Assembly (NCBI GenBank): GCA_041477815.1
Contig: JBGOUV010000295.1
Span: 1 to 8,745, forward strand
Reading direction: 5' to 3'
DNA: 8,745 nucleotides
Source of the DNA: JBGOUV01 sp041477815
GTDB taxonomy: Bacteria; Acidobacteriota; Terriglobia; Bryobacterales; JACQDG01
The notes beneath the pieces were generated by a model that saw only the letters and a list, made by a program, of their open reading frames with translations, made no database searches and was not told the DNA's origin. Positions 1-7,054 of the stretch are shown piece after piece; positions within the stretch are counted from its first letter, which is position 1, and each line of letters starts with the position of its first letter. Position numbers and translations under genes: made by a program.

Positions 1-1
1 C

Positions 2-2587
2 CGGGTGGTGGAGATGGCGGCCGGGCGGGGCATCGACATACGGCCGGCGGTGTCGTGGGATGCGGTGCATGGCCGGGTGATGCCGGTGTCGCGGACCCGG
101 AGGCTGGCCGTACTCGGCGGGGGGACGATTCCGGACCGGGGGCTGTATCCAGTGTACCTGGAAGGAAAAAGAACCAAACTCGGAGAGCTGGATGAGGAGT
201 TCGTGTTTGAGACGCCGGTGGGGACGGCGTTCGTGCTGGGATCGAGCGTCTACCGGCTGAAGGAGGTCACTCCGCATCACGTGGTGGTGGACCCGGCCCC
301 GGGCGCGTTGCTGCCGAAGCTGCCGTTCTGGAAGGGGGAAGGCATTGGCCGGAGCTATGAGCTAAGTCTGGAGCTGGGACGGTTCCGCCGGGAATACGAC
401 GACGCGGCGGAGTGGCCTCGCCTCGATCGGCGGAGCGCCTGGAACCTGCGCGAGTACTACCGCCGCCAGCAGGAGGAAGCGGGACCGCTGCCGCACGACC
501 GGCGCATCCTGGTCGAGACCTTTCCCGACGAGCTGGGGAACTGGCGGATGGCGATTCACGCGGTGTTCGGAAAGCGGGTCAACGCGCTGCTGGAGATGGT
601 GGCGGCGCGGCGGGCCGGGCCGTGCGAATCGATGTCGACCGATGACGGCATCCTGCTCGTGTTTCCGGAAGGCGACCGCCCGGGAGCGAATCCGCTGCGG
701 GGCTGGAGCGCCGGGGAGGCGGCCGAGCAGGCCAAGGAGGAAGTGCTGGGGTCGGCGATGTTCGCCACGCAGTTCCGGCACTGCGCCGAGCGGGCGCTGG
801 TGCTGACGCGTCCACTGCCGCATCGGCGGGCGCCACTCTACCTGAACCGCATCCGGGCCAATAACCTGCTGGCGCAGGCGACGAAGTTCCCGGAATTTCC
901 GTTGATCGGGGAGGCGGCGCGGGAGTGTCTGGAGGAGGTGCTCGATTACGAGAACTTCCTGCGGGTGGCGGGCGGGATCGAGTCGGGCGAGATCGAGCTG
1001 GTAGAGGTGGAGCGGACGCAGCCGTCGCCTTTCGCCGCGGCGATGCAGTTTGGGTTTGTCGGGGCGTTTATGTACGACTTTGACGCTCCCTCGGCCGAGC
1101 GGGCGGCGCAGTTGCTGGCGGTCAACCGCGAGGTCCTGGCGCAGGCGCTGTCGGCGGCGGAGTTGGGACGACTGCTCCGGCCGGAAGCGGTGCGGGCGGT
1201 CGAGGAGGAGCTGCAGTACCGGACGCCGCTGCGGCGGGCGCGGTCGCCCGAGGACCTGCTGGAGATCCTGGTGCGGGTGGGGGATCTGACGGCGGCCGAG
1301 GTAGCGAGGGTCTGCGAGGGGGACGGGTTCCTGGAGGCCCTGGCAGCCGATGGCCGGGTGATGGAGATCGAACCGGGGCGATGGATTGCGACCGATGATC
1401 GGGCCCACTACGAGGGCGGGGCGGACGCGTATGTAGTGCAACGGTGGATCGACACGCATGGGCCGTTTCGCCGCGAGGATCTGGAGGCCAGGTTGGGGTG
1501 GACGGGCGAGCTGCCGGAGTGCGTCCCGGTGGAGGACCGCTGGTGCGCGCGCGCGGTGTTGCAGCGGATTCATCGGGCCTCGCTGGGAATTCTGCGGCGC
1601 GAGATTGAGCCGCGTCCGGTGGAGGTGTACGCCAGGTTTGCTCTGGAGTGGCAATACGTGACGCGGCGCGGGCAGTTGGTGGACGTCCTGGAGAAACTCG
1701 AGGGTTTTCCGCTGCCGGCAGAGGCGTGGAGAGACATAGTGGGACCGCGGCTGGGGGATTGGAAGGACCTCGACGAAGCCGTCCGGGCGGGCGACGTGGT
1801 GGCGGCGGGCTTGCGGCCGGGCTGGTTCGCGCTGGTGGGCCGTGGGCGGGCGGGGCTGTTTTTGCCGGAGACGGGGGAATTGGGGAAGGGGGCGAAGACG
1901 CTGCTGGAGTACGTGACCGAGCAGGGCGGAGCGTCTCTGATGGAGATCCGGCGGGAGACGGATTTGGGGCTGGCCGCGATCAACACGGCGCTGGCGGAGC
2001 TTTTTTGGGGCGGACGCATCACCTGCGACTCGCTGCGGGAGATCGAGAAGCTGGGACGGCCGCGACGAGCGGACAAGGAGGCGGAACCGTCCAAGCTGGT
2101 GTTGGTCGACCCGCTGGAGCGTCCCACCCGGCGCGAAGCGGTGGCGCGATTTCGGCAGGCGTTCCGGCGGTTGCCGGGCTGGGAGGGTCGTTGGAGCGTG
2201 CTACGGCGCAAGGCGGTGGCGGAGGAGGCGCGGAGGGAGGAGCTAGCCCGGGTGGCGCTGGCGCGCTACGGGGTGTTGGCGCGGGAGTGGTGGCGACTGG
2301 AAGACCCGATGTTGACCTGGACCCAGATCTATCCGGTGCTGGAGAAGATGGAATGGCGCGGCGAACTGCGCCGGGGACATTTTGTGGCGGGACTGGCGGG
2401 GATGCAATTCTGTTTGCCGGAGGCGGTGGAGAAGCTGCGATCGGTGGGCGCGACGGGACAGGTGACGCTGAGCGCGTGCGATCCGGCGAATCCATATGGG
2501 CCAGAGGTAGTGCGGCGGCGGCCGTCCAATCGGGTGGTGTTGCGGGAGGGACAGTTCTTCAAAATCGAAACGAGTAGCTCGCCTTGA
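2..2587 (+). CDS. lhr: Lhr-family DEAD/H-box helicase, C-terminal part (5' end outside window)
   Basis: The frame is open to the left edge, so the Met at base 5 is internal and the gene begins upstream. Lhr proteins are about 1,400-1,500 residues: two RecA domains, a winged helix, the Lhr-core/DEAD-associated domain and a long C-terminal extension. Counting from base 5, GTIPDRGLYPVYL (about 40-52), GELDEEFVFE and LPFWKGEGIGRSYELS mark the post-RecA core. The PSPFA...YDFDAPSAERAAQLL block (about 340-370) is the DEAD_assoc signature. WIDTHGPFRREDLEARLGW, FALEWQYVTRRG (about 545) and the LAELFWGGRITCDSLREIEKL winged helix (about 655-680) are typical of long bacterial Lhr. These proteins are 3'-to-5' ssDNA translocases/helicases linked to DNA repair; the E. 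coli C-terminal domain has been reported as a uracil-DNA glycosylase. The motor motifs cannot be judged here. No frameshift is seen. The stop is TGA at 2585-2587. The family call is firm, the exact role is not. Confidence 0.92.
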   Translation, partial: RVVEMAAGRGIDIRPAVSWDAVHGRVMPVSRTRRLAVLGGGTIPDRGLYPVYLEGKRTKLGELDEEFVFETPVGTAFVLGSSVYRLKEVTPHHVVVDPAPGALLPKLPFWKGEGIGRSYELSLELGRFRREYDDAAEWPRLDRRSAWNLREYYRRQQEEAGPLPHDRRILVETFPDELGNWRMAIHAVFGKRVNALLEMVAARRAGPCESMSTDDGILLVFPEGDRPGANPLRGWSAGEAAEQAKEEVLGSAMFATQFRHCAERALVLTRPLPHRRAPLYLNRIRANNLLAQATKFPEFPLIGEAARECLEEVLDYENFLRVAGGIESGEIELVEVERTQPSPFAAAMQFGFVGAFMYDFDAPSAERAAQLLAVNREVLAQALSAAELGRLLRPEAVRAVEEELQYRTPLRRARSPEDLLEILVRVGDLTAAEVARVCEGDGFLEALAADGRVMEIEPGRWIATDDRAHYEGGADAYVVQRWIDTHGPFRREDLEARLGWTGELPECVPVEDRWCARAVLQRIHRASLGILRREIEPRPVEVYARFALEWQYVTRRGQLVDVLEKLEGFPLPAEAWRDIVGPRLGDWKDLDEAVRAGDVVAAGLRPGWFALVGRGRAGLFLPETGELGKGAKTLLEYVTEQGGASLMEIRRETDLGLAAINTALAELFWGGRITCDSLREIEKLGRPRRADKEAEPSKLVLVDPLERPTRREAVARFRQAFRRLPGWEGRWSVLRRKAVAEEARREELARVALARYGVLAREWWRLEDPMLTWTQIYPVLEKMEWRGELRRGHFVAGLAGMQFCLPEAVEKLRSVGATGQVTLSACDPANPYGPEVVRRRPSNRVVLREGQFFKIETSSSP

Positions 2588-2857
2588 CGAGGACCAGCGG
2601 CCAGTCACCGTGGAGGGGTGGAGGGTCCAGGCGAGGAAGGCGGGACGGGGTCCATTTCCTTGCAGGGGGAGCGGGAGTCCTCGTTGGACGGATGGAGGAT
2701 GCGATTCTCATACCGACCGTGAGCGTACCGTGGGATGCGCCCGACCTCCCTCGGCTGCGCAACTCCCACAGCTTTCGCGCCTCGATGATACACCGGGCGC
2801 TTGCGCCAGAATCCCGACGCATGTCTCTCGGCTGGAACGCGGGCGTTCGCGGGTGCG
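2588..2857. other. Gap between convergent genes with two small hairpins
   Basis: These 270 bases lie between the end of the helicase gene and the end of the minus-strand toxin gene. I see no credible gene: the open frames across it have no ribosome site or recognisable protein. Two short perfect inverted repeats with four-base loops sit here: GGCG-CTTG-CGCC (2796-2807) and GAACG-CGGG-CGTTC (2835-2848). The second lies about 10 bases past the toxin stop codon and could help end transcription from either side. Neither is followed by a T-run, so they are not standard intrinsic terminators. Confidence 0.4.
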
Positions 2858-3262
2858 TTACAGCCAGCGAATCGCCGGCAACCGGCCCAGCTTCTTGAAG
2901 TCGGGGTCCCCCGTGACCAGCTCGCCGCTCTGCAGGATGGCCAGCGCGGCCGCAAAGCTGTCGGCGTAGATGAGCGCGTGCTTGGACTTCAACTGGGCAG
3001 CGAGCCGGGTCATGGTCCAGTCCGCTGCCGCGAGTGTGACGCCCGCCTCGAGAATTTCCGCTACCCGGGCGTCTGCTTCCGCCTCCGAGCGTCGGCGGGC
3101 CACGGTGTACCAGACTTCGCCCATGTTCACGGTGGTGATCCAGCAGGGACGTCCGGTTCGGGCCGATTCGAGAAGCAATCTTTGAACCCGCCGGCCGGCG
3201 GCTTCTCCACCGAGTAGCGCCAGTAGGGCCCAGCTATCGAAGACCAGCGGGGACCCGGGCAT
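2858..3262 (-). CDS. vapC: VapC-type PIN-domain ribonuclease toxin
   Basis: A 134-residue protein, the usual length for a single PIN domain. VapC toxins are Mg-dependent endoribonucleases that cut tRNA or rRNA when freed from their antitoxin. The acidic active-site set is in place: D9 in LVFDSWALLAL, E49 in NMGEVWY, D101 in YADSFAAALA, and D119/D121 in TGDPDF. The ATG at 3262-3260 is preceded by AAAAGGA at a suitable distance. It overlaps the end of the antitoxin gene by 29 bases, so the two are probably translationally coupled, the normal order for a VapBC operon (antitoxin first). Nothing looks broken. The target RNA cannot be told from sequence. Confidence 0.88.
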   Translation of the reverse strand: MPGSPLVFDSWALLALLGGEAAGRRVQRLLLESARTGRPCWITTVNMGEVWYTVARRRSEAEADARVAEILEAGVTLAAADWTMTRLAAQLKSKHALIYADSFAAALAILQSGELVTGDPDFKKLGRLPAIRWL

Positions 3263-3497
3263 TCTCCCGTTCCTTTTCGCGCGCCCGCTCCTCCGCCAGG
3301 TCCTGCACCAGCGGGAGACCCCTAAGCGCGCCGTAAAGACGGTCCAGCTTGGCTTCTACATACTCCGGGGTAAGCGGTTGCACCACGATGCGCCCGTTCT
3401 CTTCGTGAACCCGGACGCGACTCCCCTTGCGGAGGCCGTACTTGCGTCGCAGCGAAACGGGTATTACGATCTGCCCCTTCGGTGTAACTTTCTGCAT
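3234..3497 (-). CDS. vapB: VapB-type antitoxin with AbrB/SpoVT DNA-binding domain
   Basis: An 87-residue protein. Residues 1-42 or so (MQKVTPKGQIVIPVSLRRKYGLRKGSRVRVHEENGRIVV) are a classic AbrB/SpoVT swapped-hairpin DNA-binding fold, with the TPKGQIVIP motif. The charged C-terminal part (LDRLYGALRGLPLVQDLAEERAREKERE) is the likely toxin-binding arm. Known family members dimerise, mask the PIN toxin's active site and repress their own promoter. The gene starts at ATG 3497-3495, with a modest GGTGGAAG ribosome site upstream, and overlaps the toxin gene by 29 bases. It begins 39 bases after the SelA-like gene on the same strand, so read-through from that gene is possible as well as the promoter-like sequence noted separately. 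Confidence 0.88.
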   Translation of the reverse strand: MQKVTPKGQIVIPVSLRRKYGLRKGSRVRVHEENGRIVVQPLTPEYVEAKLDRLYGALRGLPLVQDLAEERAREKERENARVPAGLR

Positions 3498-3518
3498 GGA
3501 GTAGTACTTCCACCAGAA

Positions 3519-3548
3519 AGTATACCGCGGCAGACCTCACGCCGTCAG
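3519..3548 (-). promoter_or_regulatory. Possible vapBC promoter
   Basis: On the minus strand, CTGACG (3548-3543, 4 of 6 matches to the -35 consensus) and TATACT (3524-3519, 5 of 6 to the -10) are 18 bases apart, upstream of the antitoxin ATG at 3497. The -35 element lies inside the last codons of the SelA-like gene. Autoregulation by VapBC would be expected to act here, but no clear operator palindrome is seen. Confidence 0.4.
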
Positions 3549-4697
3549 CACCTCCCGCAGCCGCCGGGCCACGATCTTATGCTCGTCGCCCCGCAGCGTC
3601 CACATCGAGACCATCAAGCCTCGCTCCCCGCGCTGCGACACCGCGATGGACGGCTCGCCTTCGAGCAGTTGCTTGACCACCTCGCGGGCGGTGCGCTTGC
3701 CCTCCCAGTCGATCTTGACGTGGGGCACATTGTTGGCGATCTCGGGCACGTGCTTCTCGGCCTTCACGCCGGACACCTTGGCCAGCGCCGCCAGGACGTG
3801 CGCCGCGCGGTCCTCCAGTTCCCGGCGCTCGGCGTCATGGTCCACTTTCAGGTAGCGCTCCACGGCCGCCAGCACGCCGATCATTTCCTCTTTGCCGACC
3901 TTCATCCCGCGTCCGATGCCGCCGCTCGGACTGATGGCCTGCTTGCCGGCCTCGATCAGGTCCTGGCGGCCCAGAAGTATCCCGGAGCACTGCGGCCCGA
4001 ACAGTCCCTTGCCTCCCGAGAACGTCACCAGGTCGAAGCCCTCCTTCACGTACTGGCCCAGGCGCGACGACGGGGGCACATCGGCCGCCGCGTCGCTGAA
4101 GGTCGGGACGCCGCGCTTCTTGCCGATTTCGATCCATTCCTGGCGCTTGATCTGCCCCTCCGGGTCGGCCTTGTTGAGGAAGAACAGCATGGCGGTGCGC
4201 TCGTTGATGGCCGCCTCGGCTTCCTCGCGAGTCTCTACCCTGACGATCTTGGCGCCGGTCAGGAGCATCTGCGCTTCGTAGCCCGAGCGGTGCGTCTTCT
4301 GCTGGACAATCTCGTTCTTCAGACCGGTGGTGTCGGGAAGCTGATGGACCTTCCGCCGATCGCCCCCGGCGACACACGCGGCCGTCGCCACCGTGATGGC
4401 CGAGGCCGCCCCGGCCGTAACCATCGCCGCGGGCACGCCCAGGAGTTCGGCCACCCGCGCTCCCACCTTGTCCTGCAGCTCGGGCAGGTTCACGAAGTAC
4501 CGGGACGCCTCCTCCATGGCCCGCACCACCTCGGGGGGCATAATCGAGCCGCCCAGCACGGTCACCGTACCGATGCCGTTGATCACCGGCCGGACCCCCA
4601 GCCTGGTGTAGACGTTGGCTTCCGCCAGCTTCGGTCGGGGCAGGGCCGCCACCGCCGCGCTCGCCTGCAAAAAGTTTCTTCTGCTCGCCTTTTCCAT
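3537..4697 (-). CDS. SelA-fold PLP-dependent enzyme with Tat signal peptide
   Basis: A 386-residue protein. The start is the ATG at 4697-4695, because AGGAGG (4709-4704) sits six bases before it; the frame can be extended to a TTG at 4718 but that lacks a ribosome site. Residues 5-11 read SRRNFLQ followed by a short hydrophobic run, a good twin-arginine signal, so the folded, cofactor-loaded protein is probably exported. The rest is a fold-type I PLP enzyme of the SelA/aminotransferase V group: GVRPVINGIGTVTVLGGS near the N-terminus, FSDAAADVPP supplying the ring-nitrogen Asp, and FSGGKGLFGPQCSGILLG with the Schiff-base Lys at K230. The family includes selenocysteine synthase and D-glucosaminate-6-phosphate ammonia-lyase. 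At this length, and with an export signal, true SelA is unlikely; an ammonia-lyase or racemase-like reaction on an amino acid or amino sugar is more plausible. It is divergent from the GGT-like gene. Substrate unknown. Confidence 0.82.
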   Translation of the reverse strand: MEKASRRNFLQASAAVAALPRPKLAEANVYTRLGVRPVINGIGTVTVLGGSIMPPEVVRAMEEASRYFVNLPELQDKVGARVAELLGVPAAMVTAGAASAITVATAACVAGGDRRKVHQLPDTTGLKNEIVQQKTHRSGYEAQMLLTGAKIVRVETREEAEAAINERTAMLFFLNKADPEGQIKRQEWIEIGKKRGVPTFSDAAADVPPSSRLGQYVKEGFDLVTFSGGKGLFGPQCSGILLGRQDLIEAGKQAISPSGGIGRGMKVGKEEMIGVLAAVERYLKVDHDAERRELEDRAAHVLAALAKVSGVKAEKHVPEIANNVPHVKIDWEGKRTAREVVKQLLEGEPSIAVSQRGERGLMVSMWTLRGDEHKIVARRLREVLTA

Positions 4698-4748
4698 GCA
4701 AATCCTCCTGGTTCTCAACTATACTCCTCTTCAGTGGAGGTTGTGCGA
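4698..4748. promoter_or_regulatory. 51-bp divergent control region with overlapping -10-like elements
   Basis: This is the whole space between the two divergent start codons. The plus strand has TATACT (4720-4725), and the minus strand has TATAGT (4723-4718), so the two -10-like hexamers overlap. Ribosome sites lie on each side: GGAGG at 4736-4740 for the plus gene and AGGAGG at 4709-4704 for the minus gene. No good -35 match is seen for either; an activator, or a sigma factor with another consensus, could be needed. Transcripts would have very short leaders. Confidence 0.42.
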
Positions 4749-6509
4749 ATGCGATTTGCGTCCCTACTGCTTTGCGGCGTGGTTCTGCTGGCCCAGGACC
4801 GTACGCCCCTGATGCGTCCCCTGATCCGGGGGTCCCAGTACGCCGTCTCGACCCGGAAGCCCCAGGCCACCCAGGTAGCGGAGCGGATCCTGCGGGCGGG
4901 TGGCAACGCCTTCGACGCCGCCGTGGCCTCCCAGGCCGCCCTGGGCGTTACCGACAACGCCTCCAACGGCGTCGGCAGCGACGCGTTTGTCCTTATCTAC
5001 GACGCCAAGTCCGGCACGGTGTTCTCCATCAACGCCGAAGGCGCGGCTCCCAAGCTCGCTACTATTGATTGGTACAAGCAGAACGCCGGCGGCAAGATTC
5101 CCGTCGACGAGGGCCTGCTGGCCGGCACCGTCCCCGGCGTGGTCGACGCCTGGTACACCCTGCTCGACCGCTGGGGCACTATGACGTTCGCCCAGGTACT
5201 CGAGCCGGCCATCGAGCTGACCGAAAAGGGTTTCCCCATCAGCGAGGGGCTGGCCAGCGGCATCCAGCGGTCCAAGAAGCTGCAAAAGTTTCCCTCCAGC
5301 CAGAAAGTCTACTTCCCCGGCGGCAAAGCGCCACAGGCCGGCGAGATCTTCCGTAACCCCGACCTGGCCCACACCTTCAAGATGCTGGTGGAGGCCGAGC
5401 AGAAGGCCAAGCGCAAGGGCCGCCACGAGGCGCTCAAGGCCGCCCGCGACCGCTTCTACAAGGGCGACATCGCCCGCGAAATGGGGACGTTCTCGGAAGC
5501 CAACGGCGGTCTATTCCGCTACGAGGACTTCGCCTCCTACGCGGCCCGCGTGGAGACGCCCGTTTCGTCCGACTACCACGGCTACACGGTCTACAAGAAC
5601 CCCTCGGCCACCCAGGGCCCGGCGGAGTTGTTCGCCCTGAACATCCTGCGCGGCTACGACCTCAAGGCCATGAAGCACAACTCGGCCGACTACATCCACG
5701 TGAGCGTGGAGGCCGTGAAACTGGCCATGGCCGACCGCGAGGCCTACCTGGGCGACGCCGAGTTCGTCAAGATCCCGTTCCCGGCCCTGCTGGCGGAGCC
5801 CTTCGCCGCGTCGCGCCGGTCCTTGATTGACATGGCCCGCGCCTCCTCCGAGTTCCGTCCCGGCCGCCTCGACGAAGCGCCGCTTCCGACCCTGAGCGTT
5901 TCCCAGGGCGACTCCGACCATGAAGGCGACACCAGCTACCTGGCCGTGGTCGACCGCCAGCGCAACGCCGTCTCCTGGACCCCCAGCCTCCATTCCGGCT
6001 TCGGCACCGGCGTGGTGATGGGCAACCTGGGCTTCAGCTTCAATTGTCGTGGGGATTACTTCACACTCGACCCCAACCACCCCAACGCCCTGGCCCCCGG
6101 CAAACGTCCCCGCAGTACCCTCACCCCGACTCTGATCCTCAAGGACGGCAAACCGTTCCTGGCGGTCGGCAGCCCCGGCGGCGACGATCAGACCATGCGC
6201 ATCTTCCAGACCTTCCTGAACATCGTCGAGTTCGGCATGAACGTCCAGGCGGCCATCGAAGCGCCCCGCTGGACCACCACCAGCTTCCCCTCGTCGGTGT
6301 TCCCCCACAACAGCAAGCTGGGCGAAATGGCGGTGGAGGACCGCATCCCCGTGGAGGTACGCCAGGAGCTGGAGCGCCGCGGCCACAAGCTGACGGTGCG
6401 CGGCCCCTGGTCCATGAGCGCCCTGTCGGCCATTCTGATCGACCCGGCGACTAATATCCTGTCGGCCGGCGCCGACCCTCGGGGTGATAACTACGCGCTG
6501 GCGTGGTAA
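4749..6509 (+). CDS. Gamma-glutamyltransferase-family Ntn hydrolase, exported
   Basis: A 586-residue proenzyme, close to the usual 580. I chose ATG 4749 because GGAGG (4736-4740) is eight bases upstream and a short signal peptide (MRFASLLLCGVVLLAQ) follows; the open frame upstream is only antisense to the SelA-like gene. RILRAGGNAFDAAVASQAALGV is the GGT N-terminal signature. Autocleavage before T395 (in GDTSYLAVVD) would give heavy and light chains of about 394 and 192 residues, with T395 as nucleophile. FGTGVVMGNLG, NALAPGKRPRSTLTPTL and GSPGG (S475-G478) line the active site. Classical GGTs move or hydrolyse gamma-glutamyl groups of glutathione in the periplasm. However, where E. coli has IDFREMAP with the glutamate-binding Arg114, this protein has INAEGAAP; the HPNALAPGKRP stretch is also more like the YwrD/acylase-like branch. 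The substrate may therefore not be glutathione, and 'ggt' is not assigned. Confidence 0.88.
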   Translation: MRFASLLLCGVVLLAQDRTPLMRPLIRGSQYAVSTRKPQATQVAERILRAGGNAFDAAVASQAALGVTDNASNGVGSDAFVLIYDAKSGTVFSINAEGAAPKLATIDWYKQNAGGKIPVDEGLLAGTVPGVVDAWYTLLDRWGTMTFAQVLEPAIELTEKGFPISEGLASGIQRSKKLQKFPSSQKVYFPGGKAPQAGEIFRNPDLAHTFKMLVEAEQKAKRKGRHEALKAARDRFYKGDIAREMGTFSEANGGLFRYEDFASYAARVETPVSSDYHGYTVYKNPSATQGPAELFALNILRGYDLKAMKHNSADYIHVSVEAVKLAMADREAYLGDAEFVKIPFPALLAEPFAASRRSLIDMARASSEFRPGRLDEAPLPTLSVSQGDSDHEGDTSYLAVVDRQRNAVSWTPSLHSGFGTGVVMGNLGFSFNCRGDYFTLDPNHPNALAPGKRPRSTLTPTLILKDGKPFLAVGSPGGDDQTMRIFQTFLNIVEFGMNVQAAIEAPRWTTTSFPSSVFPHNSKLGEMAVEDRIPVEVRQELERRGHKLTVRGPWSMSALSAILIDPATNILSAGADPRGDNYALAW

Positions 6510-6850
6510 TGGCAGCGAAGACTTGGTCGTGCCCCCCAGGGTGCGCCGCCAAGCCGGAATCAAGGCCGGCGACACGGTAGAGTTCACGGTGTCTCGCGGC
6601 TTGATCACCATACTCGCCAAGCCGGGCAACGCCGGTTCATCGACCGCGAGATTGCCAAGGGTCTGGAGGACATCAAGAAGGTCGCATCTACGGCCCCTTC
6701 CACACCGTTGAGGGGATGGCCGCCTCCATCGACGGCAACATTCAGAAGTCCCGTCGGACGGCGAAAAGTCTAACAGCCCGTGGCAAAAGTGCCCCGCCGC
6801 GACTTGTTGGCAAATTTGCCACCGGCAAGTCGTTGATTCTACGGGGTTGA
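6509..6850 (+). pseudogene. Decayed AbrB-type antitoxin, several frameshifts
   Basis: Pieces of one small antitoxin appear in successive frames. ATG 6509 gives MAAK; from about 6520 another frame reads DLVVPPRVRRQAGIKAGDTVEF then LITILAKPG, the AbrB-like DNA-binding part. From 6627 a third frame reads QRRFIDREIAKGLEDIKK, and from 6680 the first frame returns with GRIYGPFHTVEGMAASIDGNIQK. In intact relatives these join as one chain of about 90 residues with extra residues before the QRR segment, so indels at about 6511-6523, 6620-6630 and 6675-6680 have broken it. Such antitoxins usually sit before a RelE-type or other toxin gene; none follows. The recognisable part ends near 6755; the frame runs on to TGA 6848-6850. 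The ATG overlaps the final base of the GGT-like gene. It cannot make the full protein unless these are assembly errors. Confidence 0.68.
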
Positions 6851-6869
6851 GAATCTGGCAAATTTGCCA
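6808..6869. repeat. Two identical 14-bp palindromes 48 bp apart, hairpin between
   Basis: TGGCAAATTTGCCA occurs perfectly at 6808-6821 and again at 6856-6869; each copy is its own reverse complement. A degenerate copy (TGGCAAAAGTGCCC, 11 of 14 matching) lies at 6781-6794. Between the two perfect copies sits a further inverted repeat, GATTCT (6835-6840) and AGAATC (6850-6855), with a nine-base loop. The second copy extends to a 16-bp palindrome, CTGGCAAATTTGCCAG (6855-6870). The AT-rich centre in GC-rich DNA suits a dimeric repressor site, or the ends of a small dispersed repeat. Confidence 0.6.
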
Positions 6870-6901
6870 GGCCTTATTTCTGCCACGGCTAAGCCCGTCC
6901 G

Positions 6902-7030
6902 ATGAAGCTTGACCACCTGGACAAGGGGTTGTTGCTGCCAACAGGACAGGCTCCCGAGGATTGGGCCATGCCGGCCGCAGTGCGATCAAGCGGCCACAAG
7001 CTGAGAGTGCGCGGCCCGGTAGTCCGCTAA
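6902..7030 (+). pseudogene. Short ORF ending in an echo of the GGT 3' region
   Basis: A 42-codon open frame from ATG 6902 to TAA 7030 ends with PEDWAMPAAVRSSGHKLRVRGPVVR. Its last part resembles the C-terminal strand of the neighbouring GGT-like protein (EDRIPVEVRQ...RGHKLTVRGP). At DNA level, 6990-7017 matches 6379-6406 at 26 of 28 bases. No ribosome site is seen. I read it as the tail of a lost second GGT-like copy or a small duplication, not a working gene. Confidence 0.4.
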
Positions 7031-7054
7031 TTGTGGTTGACGCATAGCTACACC

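Noticed and set aside
362..1654. 430-codon minus-strand frame and other frames inside the helicase gene
   Set aside because: Arg/Pro/Gln-rich shadow of the well-conserved Lhr coding sequence.
2625..2689. Imperfect inverted repeat GTCCAGGCGAGG / CCTCGTTGGAC as terminator
   Set aside because: Arms are about 40 bases apart, interrupted, and no T-run follows.
2605..2955. Small frames on both strands after the helicase gene
   Set aside because: No ribosome site or recognisable motif; they overlap each other and the vapC end.
3378..4748. Long N-terminal extension of the GGT-like reading frame
   Set aside because: It is antisense to the SelA-like and vapB genes, low in recognisable protein features, and a signal peptide plus ribosome site mark ATG 4749 as the real start.
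6781..6870. Repeated TGGCAAATTTGCCA as a CRISPR array or sigma-54 promoter
   Set aside because: Only two perfect copies, unequal spacing to the third and no cas genes; and the GG to GC distance is seven, not ten, bases, so it is not a -24/-12 promoter.
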